From: Paragyromitra xinjiangensis
Taxonomy: Eukaryota; Ascomycota; Pezizomycetes; Pezizales; Discinaceae
DNA: 64,000 nucleotides
Assembly (NCBI GenBank): GCA_038503065.1
Contig: JBCAMK010000007.1
Location: 1,550,001-1,614,000, forward strand
Reading direction: 5' to 3'
Shown here: positions 56,001 through 64,000 of the stretch, one piece after another
How the letters are laid out: each line of letters starts with the position of its first letter
Numbering within the stretch: the stretch's first letter is position 1
Notes under the pieces: generated by a model
What the model was told of the DNA's origin: nothing
What the model saw: the letters and a program-made list of their open reading frames with translations, nothing else
The model's database searches: none
Program-made: the position numbers and the translations under genes

Positions 56001-57464
56001 ACGCAGCAGCAGAAAACCATCGGAACCACACAGCTGGAGACAGTACTAGGACTGATCGCCTAGTATTCTACACTGATGGCTCCCTCCTGGAAGGCAAAAC
56101 AGGAGCTGGAGTTGCTGGTTTCCGCAGAGGTCACTCTGTGGTCAACAAATCCTTCCACCTCGGCAAAGAAAATGAAGTCTTCGACGCAGAACTTTATGGT
56201 ATTGCAAAAGCCACTAAGCATGCAATCCTACAAGTACAACGATCAACTCACCTGACAAACGATGTCTACATCTACTGCGACAACCAAGCAGCAGTACAAC
56301 GAATGACAACACCCCTCCCTATGCCAGGCCAACACCTGGTCATTGAAGCCCGCAACAACTTGCTTCAACTTGAAGACAGTGGCATCAAAACCCATGTTTA
56401 TTGGGTACCAGGACATGTCAACGTTGCCGGCAACGAGCTAGCTGATAAGCTCGCCAAGATAGGAGCCCAAGGAACCAGGATAGAATCAGATGTCCTCACC
56501 TCCATCACATACCTCAAGAGAAACATCAAGGAACACTCCCTGACGACATGGAAAGCCAAATGGAAGCAGGCAAAAAAAGGCCGCAGCTACTACGGACAAC
56601 CAGCACTGAAACCAAGTGCCCCGCTGAGGGGAAACATCCCCAGAAGAACAGCCTCCACCATCACTCAAATGAGAACCGGACATGGATACACCAAATCCTA
56701 CCTTGCCAGAATCCCTACCAACAACATTGAAGACACTAAATGCAAATGTGGCTTTGATAACCAAACACCACAACACCTACTGCTAGAATGTGGCCAGGAA
56801 CCACTTCCTGCCCATCGCAAAGCACTCAAAGCAGCCCTCAAACCAATGCCACTCACATGGAGAACTGCAATGCACACCAATGCCGGCCTGGCTGCCACCA
56901 TTGAAACATTCCTCACACCTACCCAAATCGCTACCAGAAATTGGACCCTGGAACGACAAGAAGACAACAGGTATTCCCACCAAGGAATTTACCTCTACAA
57001 CGACGAAGAGGAAGAAAACGAAGGAGAAGGAGAGAACGGCTAGAAAGAACGGGCTACAGGCCCAAAGCATGCGATGGTGAAGGACGATAGAAAACTGATG
57101 AAGACCCTGAAAGTGGGGTGAGATGGAACATGACCGTGTGGAGGATTTCTGATTATGAAACTGTTTGAGTATTTCCCTATGATTTTACCCTGTCGATTGT
57201 TATTCCGTTCGTTTCTACTGTTCGGTAGAACTTTGAGATAAATTGTTATTTCCTCTTTTGTTATCTTTTATGTTATTTGTTTTTGATTTACTTTTCTTAT
57301 GTTTTTCGCGAAAGATATCTGATGTGGATATCTACTAACTAGTTGGTTCATGTTCGCGGAGGATTTTCTTTTGTTAGTTATTGTGCGGTCATGGGGGTTT
57401 CCTTTCACTGTATGCCATATCCGTTACGGATTTATGCAATATGAGCAATAAATAAATAAATAAA
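53071..57464 (+). mobile_element. LINE-B copy 3, 5'-truncated at the start of ORF2
   Basis: Flanked by the 15-bp target duplication TGAGGTTTTGGGCTG (53056-53070, 57465-57479) inside LINE-C ORF1. It begins twelve codons into ORF2 and ends with the 3'UTR (hairpin GGGCTACAGGCCC near 57050) and AATA tail. The perfect target duplication and the undamaged ORF2 mark it as one of the youngest insertions here. Confidence 0.93.
53075..57043 (+). CDS. LINE-B ORF2 protein, open (endonuclease / reverse transcriptase / RNase H, 1322 residues)
   Basis: The frame also extends 20 codons upstream into LINE-C DNA; the first LINE-derived Met is at 53075. APE endonuclease: QEPFV (about residue 29), GDFNAHHPLWDS (147), SDHEVV (224). 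Reverse transcriptase: catalytic YVDDVGLL (about 686), with GIPQGSPTSPILF upstream. RNase H: YTDGS (997), DAELYG (1036), YCDNQAAV (1066), GHVNVAGNELADKL (1112), all four acidic positions kept. A Cys/His knuckle KCKCGF..HLLLEC lies at about 1222-1239. It lacks the first 12 residues of ORF2 (in copy 2, MIVQPNPHKIRL) and any LINE promoter or ORF1, but might act in trans if transcribed. Domain order fits the Tad1/I group of LINEs. Confidence 0.92.
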   Translation: MQHNCRRNQNVMLSLLDSASETADIVIIQEPFVMPDTSPDAPPNSWTSISHGSFARMIPSSINRPRTMTFISKSNLFLKYQPRPDIINNEDVQAIELSTPSIPAFTLLNIYNEQPAASQRVPDSHPQYTVERVLVGLKLPERCIMAGDFNAHHPLWDSRVRSPKRHEALLAILEEFNYTLINEPDIYTYNYPTGTGRSVLDLAFSSSPMTDLIMNWAVMEDLATGSDHEVVQFEIASDSLECAPPPSTEQFNWAKADWDGFQQTFTLSSITTKDTWEFLHSHPTHSNLDEAAQHLRDSIIAAAHIHVPKRKPSPFAKPWWNEDIKEGRRHMKTALRDWRTDQTPAMWRRFKNLRTSYFRRIRTAKSEHWNTFLEEAHGKDVFTAMRYTKPRRCERTPTLHNPTTLQESKTFEEKANLFRATLFPPPPSVELDEPVPAGKHKIPWKDLTNDEIRKAIMTSAPKKAPGPDGIGFLCIQKAYQVDPTQFNSFYKATMKAGYHPTIWREATIAIIRKANKPDYTIAKAYRPVSLLNCLGKVSEKIIATRLAFMAERYHLLHRWQIGGRPKRSAVDACMLISTLADAAKKKGLTLSALCMDVKGAYDFVFKRRLIKTMIELDLPLPICRWVDSFLSNRTACMAFDGEIEAMAPIQTGIPQGSPTSPILFLLYLAPLFNELEEKYPDSTCPSYVDDVGLLVTGKSEAENSRTLEAMALTSSEWGEKNALYFDNPKTELTHFHSRRTTDTSDEAKVTMPDGNVIEAADVQRWLGVWFDRKLTFKHHVKTKAASALRAFMAISRLASTEKGLSYKALRQLYQTCVATISDFGAEVWWNGQIGLSNTIQKVQNQAMRKIAGAFRTSPVHALEAETGLLPTPIRLDELQRKYALRVLSLPNTHPITSLCPDSWPSTQENNNPDSSNNTPWHQTTTSPKYETRLHRILASTNKWIQPQSEIECVDNLACPPWHQNTIDIYIDPSDKDAAAENHRNHTAGDSTRTDRLVFYTDGSLLEGKTGAGVAGFRRGHSVVNKSFHLGKENEVFDAELYGIAKATKHAILQVQRSTHLTNDVYIYCDNQAAVQRMTTPLPMPGQHLVIEARNNLLQLEDSGIKTHVYWVPGHVNVAGNELADKLAKIGAQGTRIESDVLTSITYLKRNIKEHSLTTWKAKWKQAKKGRSYYGQPALKPSAPLRGNIPRRTASTITQMRTGHGYTKSYLARIPTNNIEDTKCKCGFDNQTPQHLLLECGQEPLPAHRKALKAALKPMPLTWRTAMHTNAGLAATIETFLTPTQIATRNWTLERQEDNRYSHQGIYLYNDEEEENEGEGENG

Positions 57465-58517
57465 TGAGGTTTTGGGCTGTTTGGGGTGGTTTTTGCTGTT
57501 GGTTGTTGGTAGGTGCGGGAACGTGGGCAGGTTGACTGGTATTTTTGTCAATCGTCTGCAAAGATCTGGCCATGTTGTTGAGGGTGGTGGAAAGTTTTCC
57601 GACCATTTCTTGAAGGATCTTGGTTTGATCCGTGAGCCTGAGGATGTCATTTTCCTGCGTGGCTACTTTGGCGAGGAGGTGGGTGTTGTTTTCCTTAGTT
57701 TGTGCATTGAGGCGAGCAAAGCTGGATTTTAAAAGCCAGGCTGTGAATTGTTCAGTGTTTCCTTCTTCAGGGATTTCAGGCATGTAGTCCTCCGTGGCCG
57801 AAAAGTCACGGAGCCAGTTGGGGGTGGAGTCGTCAGGGAGTTCATGCATCAGGGCTTCGTCCTGATATTGTGAGTCTGTAGTGAGGCCTTGAGGGCCATT
57901 GTCAAAGAGGGATTGCGCGGTGGAGGGTCCAGGTTGTGCCATTTTAGTGGGTGATCCTGAGCGAGCGGGGGCTGGTGAGGGATTTGAGAGGGTTCTTTTC
58001 TTGCCGATGAGGGGGAGGGTGAAGTTGGTGCCAAAAGTCACCAGCTTCACGGGAGATGGGGAGGGTGTGCGGGATCTCCTGGGAGGAGTTTGGGGCGGAT
58101 CCAGGATGATTTGGGGCAGAGCGCCCGATGGAAAGATGCGAGTGCAGGGAAGTGGTGAGAAATGAAGCCGAAGAGTTAAAGACTTTTTGCGGTGTGTAAC
58201 GCCGTTGCAACGTAGAATTGGAGTTTTGCAGGGATCTTTTTGCTCGTGCAGGATGAGGTCCAATTTCCAATTTCCAATTTCAATTTATTTTAGACGATAG
58301 CTAACCTAACTAGCTACTGAATGGCACACGTATAGAAAAATACATGGCCTCATCCACCGCCAACCTCAACTTCCCCAATAAACATAACATAACATGAAAG
58401 AAAATACAAAACATATAACGCAACCAACTCAAAGGAACTTATTTTTAAGAAAATTATAATCGCACTTTAACCATCCGGATACAATAGAAAACTTCCCCCG
58501 CCCGGATTCCCTTAAAG

Positions 58518-61500
58518 TCAATTTATATTTAGCAGATTCGAATTCGAAACCTTATAAAGGTACTTGTTTGTAGAAATTGTAACCAGCTCATTCTCTCGAA
58601 TGAAATGTAAGAGATCGATGTGATTGGTGTGGAGGAGAATAGCTGAGTACCAATCTTGGCCTCAGTTCGGGCGGGTGTTGCCATTAAGTGGGCAAGCTAG
58701 AGCAAGATGTGGGGAGGAGTTTATGGCTCCGCATGCGCATGTAGTAGGAGGATTAAGGGGATTTGGGTCCACCTTAGTTTGCTGGGTGCGAAGTGTGGAA
58801 ATGGCTTTTGCCTGATTGCGGCGAAGAAAGCGTGTAACTGGAGGAGGGTGAAGGGCAACTGGGGTTTCAGTTGTGAGTTGCTACAGTTTGAGGAGGTTGA
58901 GTTTGGGCTGGAGGCGAAGCCATCCCAGGGTGGTGCATGCGTGTTTGCATGGCGGGAGGAGAAGGCCTTGTTTGGCCATTCGATCTGCGATTTCATTGCC
59001 AGGGATGTTTGTGTGTGATGGAGTCCATCGACCAAAGACTTCGGAATTGAGGTTGTGTAATGTGGATATATGCGCGAGTGTATCTTTAAGATATTGGCGA
59101 TTGGAAGTACTGTGACCGGAGAGAGATAATAAGGCATTTTGATTATCGACGCGGAGGTAAATGATGGAATTGTCAGCGGGTAAATTGTGAAGTAGGAAAT
59201 GCAAGGCTTCCTGTATGCCATGTATTTCCGCGTCCTCGTTTTCACATTGGTGGCCCAAGTTGCAGTTGCCTTGGTGGGAGGAGGTAGTAATTCCGTATTG
59301 GATGTGTTGAATGTTCCAGCCAGAGGCAGTGATGCCGCTCTCTGCACAGGAGCCATCCGAATATAGAATCCAGGCATCTGTGAGGCTGTATAGCCAATCC
59401 AGGTGGGTGAGGGAGGCAGATAGTTTAGTGCCTTCAATGTGTATGTTGGCTGGCTTGAGGAAGGGGTGGATGGGTAGGGAAAGATCTTCAAGGGGGGCGC
59501 CAATCAAGAGTTTCGCAACAAGGGAGCCCACTCGTTGAAGCCCAGTGCCTTTGAATTCACTTGAGTGGAGATGTTGTAGTAACGTGTGGTGCAAGGGATG
59601 TTTGGGATTGCGGAGGATGCGTAGTCCATAGGATTGGGTGCGCATGTCAAGCAGGAGGTTGAGCAGAGCAAGGCCAGCTTCTGGTAGCAGTCTGTATATG
59701 GGTGTGAATTTTGGGAGGCCAGATATGAGTCTCGCGGCCCGGTGATATGAAGGTGCGAGTCTGTCCAGGATGCTCTGAGAACCGGTCCACCATACTTCGG
59801 AGCCATATAGCGCTGCTGGGAGAATGATGGTGAGAGTGAGTTGGTGAAGTAGGTTGGGGGTGGGTCCCTTGTCCTTGACTAAATTGTTCACCAAGTAAAG
59901 GGAGGTACGTCAACCTGAAGCTGCTTGCTGGCAGTGTGTGTGAAAATTAAGCCTCCGGTCAAGCAATATGCCGAGGGTTTTGATATGGGGGGAAGGAGAA
60001 ATCTCTTTCTTATTAAGCGAAATTGTTTGGGTTGCTGGATGGGAGGTGAAATGGGTGATGAGGTGAATTAGCTCTGTTTTGGATTCAGAAAATTCAATAT
60101 TTAAGTAAGAAGCGCGTTTTAATTTGGCTTGATATCGTTCCGCCAGACGTATGGTGGCAAAGGCAGGTTTTTTACTCATTTGTAGTGCTGTGTCGTCATC
60201 AATATAGATGGTGGAAATTTCGGAAGGGTGGGGAGTGAGAGGGTCCAGTGCTGCGGCGTAAATGACAAAAGCAATGAATGAAAGGGGCGAGCCTTGTGGT
60301 AGGCCGATTGTGAGGGGTTGGGGGGGTTCCAGTTCATTATTGATCCTGAAAGCCAGTGTGCGGTTGGATGTGAAACTACGCATCCATTTAATACACCAAA
60401 GGGGGAATGTGTAGTGTTCGAGGATTTTTAATAAATGAGAATGGGATACGCAGTTGAAGGCGCCGTCGATGTCCGTTGCTAGGATAGAAGGGCGGGAAGG
60501 GCGCTTTATTGCTCTCTTGTCGTTGTGTGGAACCAGTATTAGCACTTGTCTTTGCGCTGGGGTGAGAATGAAGTGTAGGGAATCAGTGGCAGATACGCCC
60601 GTTCTGGCGCCTGTGTGGTGAGGTTGAATGGCCCCATTTAATGTTGCGCAGGTTTCAAGCTTCTTGGCGACAATTTTCTCCAGGAGTTTGCCAAAGCAGG
60701 AAAGGAGAGAAACAGGGCGGTAGCTCTTGGGAGATGAGTAATCCGCTTTGTTTGATTTGGGAATGGGGACGCAATGGGTGATTTCCCAGGAATGTGGCAT
60801 GATTCCTAGGCGTAGCAAGTTATTGAAGAGTGAGGTGAGGATGGCGGGGCGTGCGCGGTGGACTTCTCTGAGTGTAATGTAGTTGATGCCATCAGGCCCT
60901 ACAGTGGTGTGCATGTTTGATTTTTGGAGGAGGGTTTCTATTTCTTTTTCCGTGACGAGGGAAGAAATAGATTCCGTATTGGAGGAGGGAGGGGGTAGGA
61001 AATTAGGGGGAAAGTCGGGTGGGGTGAGTTGAGGGGGGAAGAAGGTGTGGCGAAAAGCTTTGCCGATTTCTTCATTGCTCTCCTGGTTTTCAATGTGTGG
61101 AATGTTGGGTTTATTGCGAGCAGTGTTTCTGTTGATCAGGTTCCAGGCTGAGCTGGGGGTGAGGTCCTTGAGGGTGCGGTGCCAGTGGTCCCATTTGGCT
61201 AGCATGACTTCCGTCTTATATTTTTTTCTTATGGAGTTGGCAAGGGGTCGCCAGTGGGGAGGGGCATTTCGTTTCCTTGCTTGTGATTCTGCCCATGATA
61301 ATTTTCTTTTTAGGGCTTTTAGCTTGTGTGTCCACCAGGATTTGGAATATGTTCGCAGCTTGGAAAGGGGTACTGTTGAATCTATGGCCAGATTGATTGT
61401 GCCTGTGATGTGAGCGAGAGTGAGGTTGGCCTTCTCCTCATCCATGTAATTGAAGGGAATGGCTGCGTCTTAGATGATCTGATGGAAGAGGGGCCAATCT

Positions 61501-62252
61501 GTTTTCGAATAGAGTCGTCTGCTTGCGTATTCAGGAGGGTGGATGTAGAGGGTGTTGTGTAGGGAAACATGATCGGAGTTGTGGGTGCAGTTGGAAGGGG
61601 CTGACCAGGGGCCACAGAAGTCGGTGAGGCCTCTTACCATGGTGAGGTCGACAATGCTGGGTCTTTGTCCGTTTCTGGGGAAGTGGGTGAGGATTCCTGG
61701 GGTGTTGAGTAGGCGGAAGTTGTTGGCTTCCAGCCAGTTGGTGATTTGCTCCGTGAGGGCAATTCGATAGGAAAATAGGTGCTGATAATCTTCGGCTATA
61801 GGGCCATACCACCAGGGGTGGTGGAGATTGAAGTCCCCAGCTAGGATTGTGTTCCGATGGAAATGATGCGTAAGAAGAGGAAGATGGAAATGATTAGCAC
61901 TGCTGCGTGGTTGTATATACATATTGCAGACTTCAAAAGTAAGATGAGGAATCTTAATTAAAATAGAGATTATGTTGGTGTTTGGTGAAAGTGTGGTGAT
62001 TATTTTTTTATTTTTTAGATTTTTCTTAATATAAATAATTACTTTCGGTGATGGAGAGGGATAATACGCGTCCGCCGTTTTAGAAATGGGTGGGAGAGTA
62101 TTGTGATCGAGCCATGGTTCCTGTAGCATGAGAATAAAGATGTGTTGAGAGTGATCGAGGTGTGCGATTGCTGAGAGAGTGGAGGCCTGTCCTTTGGCGC
62201 AGTTCAGCTGCTGCACCATGGCTATGCCTGTTGTGGATGGTTGTGCCGGCAT
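58518..62252 (-). pseudogene. LINE-C ORF2, copy 2, nearly open but with nonsense codons
   Basis: About 1244 codons from the ATG at 62252 (TAATG overlap with ORF1). Endonuclease (GDFNLHHPWWYGP near 61830; SDHVSL), reverse transcriptase (YIDDDTAL near 60205) and RNase H (LYSDGSCAES near 59360, EDAEIHG, RVDNQNALL, PGNEIADRMAK) are conserved. Stops at 61470 (CAA to TAA), 59910 (TGA) and 58881 (TGG to TAG) interrupt it; two of the three are plain transitions relative to copy 1. Less damaged than copy 1. Confidence 0.88.
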
Positions 62253-63261
62253 TAAGCGTTCGTGTTGTTAAGTCGTGAAGATTTAAGGCTCTCAGTGAGC
62301 TTGGTGTAGGCGATGCAGACTTTGCGTTCATATGCTTTGTGTCCTTGGTGGCAGTTAGCGCAACGGATGGGGGGATGGGTGCATTTAATGCCGGTTGGGC
62401 AGCCTGCGGTGGAGCAGGGGTGTTTGATGGTTTCGTGGGCTTCCGTGCAAATTGCGCATTTAAAATCCTTTTTGCAAGTTTGTTGGTGGTGTCCGAATTC
62501 CTGGCATTTTCGGCATTGAGTGGTGGGGGAGACTGCGATGTATTCCTGAATACGGCAGAAGGAATTAAAAAGGGGAATTTGGTGAAGGCCCTGGGTTTCC
62601 ATAGTGAATTTCTGGGGGAGGGCAATGACAATGGCGGAGTGAGTCTTGTTTGCTCTGGCTTCCGGTGTTGTGAGTCATCTGGGAACTTGTGCGAGGGTGA
62701 AGGTGGGAACCGAAATGGACATTTGTTCTGCTACCTCGGTCATTGTTGCTTTGGTAGGGATGCCATGAATGATGAACTTGGACCATTTTGAATTGGGTCG
62801 AGCTTCGGAAAGAGGGATGTTCAGTAAGGTGCAGGCCGTTTCAATTTCCTTGGAGTAGGCTGAGCAAATTTGTTCAGCGGATTCGTCGGGACGGGTAGTG
62901 AGAACGAAGTTGTGTCTTGCGGTTTTAGTGCAGATGAGGATGGAGGTGTTGCGTGGGGCAAGTTCCTTGTTGATAGCGGCGAGGAGGGAATTGTTGGTTA
63001 GGGCTGCTGAGAGGTCACCGGAGGTTTCCAAGATGATTTGGCGATTAATTGCTGTGAATTGTGGTTGGAAAAGCTTTGGGGGAAGGGCCTTCTTTTTCTT
63101 GTTTCCCTTACTGACTTTGGTGAAGGGGTCCGCAGGGGCGTTAGCTGCTTGAGCGTACGTCATGGGTTTTCCATTGTTTAGCAGGGGGACCTGGGGTTTT
63201 TGTGCTGGTGGAAGGGGTTTTGATTGTGGTTTGCTGGTTGTTGCGGAGGAGTGGGCGGGTT
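62252..63261 (-). pseudogene. LINE-C ORF1, copy 2, C-terminal part
   Basis: From the P3 junction through MTYAQAANAPADPF and the central domain to zinc knuckles (CRKCQEFGHHQQTC, CAICTEAHETIKHPC) and the TAA at 62252-62254. One in-frame TGA at 62675-62677 replaces the TGG seen in copy 1 (VPRWLTTPEAR). Otherwise very similar to copy 1. Confidence 0.87.
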
Positions 63262-64000
63262 CATCAGCAAAATGAATTATTTTCTCCCTGAGCTCCAGGA
63301 GGCTCGGGATCGCCAGGAGGCTTGGGAGACCCGTGGAGAATATGTGCCTACCTGGAGGAGCGATTCGCGACCAACCTCCTCAGGGAGGCACACGGAGGAG
63401 CAGCAGGCACTCCAGGAGACTCTAGGAGATCGATATAGGCGCTCCCAGCGTGCCATGGAGAGCTGTGGAGAAGCATAAGTTACACCTGTCACCCTTCTCA
63501 ATTCACTGATGTCACGCTGTCACTCAAGTTTTGGAGAATATTTTGAATATTATTATTGACTATCTAAAGGATCTCTATACATCGAACAAGCCCCCGCATC
63601 CTCCTGCCTGCCCTACTGCATCCTACTCCTCCTATTCCGAGCCTGCTGCTGAGCTTGCAGTGGAGTCGATTCGGAGGCAGGCAAACAGCCAATTCAGCCG
63701 TGGATTCGGAGGCTCAGAAACAGCCGATTCGGAGGCAGGAAAGCACGGGATTCGGAGTCTATTCAGGAGTCAATTCGGCAGTCAATTCGGCAGGATTCAG
63801 AGGCTTAGAAACAGCTGATTCGGAGTCTATTCAGCAGTCAATTCAGCAGTCAATTCAGCAGGATTCGGAGGCTTAGAAACAGCCGATTTGGAGTCTATTC
63901 AGGAGTCTATTCGGCAGTGGATTCGGAGGCTCAGAAACAGCCGATTCGGAGTCTATTCAGGAGTCTATTCAGCAGTCAATTCAGCAGGATTCGGAGCCTT
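63262..64000 (+). mobile_element. P3: left end of another CATCAGCAAAA element
   Basis: Begins CATCAGCAAAATG within LINE-C ORF1 and carries CTCCAGGAGG, GCCAGGAGGC and CCTGGAGGAG motifs between 63288 and 63430, as at both ends of P1. From about 63655 it becomes tandem repeats. The other end is outside the window, so its size, coding content and target duplication are unknown. By motif it belongs with P1. Confidence 0.75.
63655..64000. repeat. Tandem repeats in P3
   Basis: Modules GATTCGGAGGCTCAGAAACAG, CCGATTCGGAGTCTATTCAG and CAGTCAATTCAGCAG alternate to the window end, with units of about 15 and 50-60 bp. As in M1-M3, lengths divisible by three give open frames in several phases, which are not counted as genes. 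Confidence 0.8.

Larger units (their letters stand above)
48131..58263 (-). mobile_element. LINE-C copy 1, hosting LINE-B copy 3
   Basis: 5' end at about 58263, directly behind the tail of copy 2; ORF1 to 52116 (interrupted by LINE-B copy 3 at 53071-57464), ORF2 52116 to 48384, 3'UTR, and a tail of about three AAATTGG repeats ending at 48130, where copy 0 begins. It is a distinct family from LINE-A and -B (other tail, other 3'UTR, TAATG junction). Confidence 0.85.
52116..58263 (-). pseudogene. LINE-C ORF1, copy 1, split by LINE-B copy 3
   Basis: N-terminal part 58263-57480: Ser/Pro-rich, then a long coiled-coil-like region (about TKENNTHLLAKVATQENDIL) and an Asn/Gln/Pro linker. After the insertion the frame resumes near 53055 and runs through MTYAQAANAPAAPF and the central domain to three zinc knuckles (CRKCQEFGHQQQTC, CTICAEAHETIKHPC, third around CNQGHKAYERKVC) and ends with TAA at 52116-52118. 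Apart from the insertion no stop is seen, so it was intact when LINE-B copy 3 landed. Confidence 0.85.
58264..63261 (-). mobile_element. LINE-C copy 2 (5' part cut by P3)
   Basis: ORF1 from the P3 junction at 63261 to 62252, ORF2 62252-58518, 3'UTR, tail of AAATTGG repeats at about 58282-58262. The tail runs straight into copy 1 without any spacer. The 5' end lies beyond P3, outside the window. Confidence 0.87.

Noticed and set aside
1..64000. tRNA, rRNA and host housekeeping genes
   Set aside because: I saw no cloverleaf, rRNA core or recognisable host gene; a covariance-model search would be needed to exclude small RNA genes.

Overview
The window is a nest of fungal transposable elements with no recognisable host gene. 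Short introns (about 45-76 bp, GT..AG with CTAAT/CTGAC branch sites), Tad1/I-like non-LTR retrotransposons with endonuclease, reverse transcriptase and RNase H, and Plavaka (CACTA/EnSpm-related) DNA transposons point to a filamentous dikaryotic fungus. Plavaka plus a DUF6532-like gene leans towards Agaricomycetes, but the phylum is not proven by the sequence.

Three non-LTR families are present. LINE-A carries ORF1 only: 1-1498 (+), 9612-13960 (-), 33724-36064 (+), 40036-42330 (-). LINE-B is the complete ORF1+ORF2 type: B-1 is split between 45551-47583 (-) and 2728-8958 (+), B-2 is 13961-28877 (+), and B-3 is 53071-57464 (+) with the only unbroken ORF2. LINE-C forms a head-to-tail array on the minus strand: C-2 at 58264-63261, C-1 at 48131-58263, and C-0 starting at 48130 and continuing at 8959-9611.

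Seven DNA elements end in CATCAGYAAAA: P1 (18352-27640), P2 (ends at 2727 and 45550), P3 (from 63262), M1 (6137-7832), M2 (9990-12088), M3 (36761-39001) and the fold-back element FB (43779-44154). P1, P2 and M1-M3 are flanked by matching 2-bp target duplications. P1 is a complete-looking 9.3-kb element: Plavaka transposase on the minus strand, and divergent from it an unknown gene followed by a DUF6532-like gene. P2 appears to have the same plan on a larger scale: Plavaka transposase on the plus strand, a divergent SNF2-family ATPase gene, a second gene sharing its N-terminal domain, and a DUF6532-like C-terminus next to the other terminus.

Target-site duplications give the history. B-1 inserted into C-0 (16-bp duplication at 8959-8974 and 47584-47599), and P2 then inserted into B-1 (duplication AC). 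The two sides now lie about 43 kb apart in opposite orientation, so an inversion (or an assembly misjoin) has split C-0, B-1 and P2. Most nonsense codons in these genes are C-to-T or G-to-A transitions, consistent with methylation- or RIP-like cytosine deamination.
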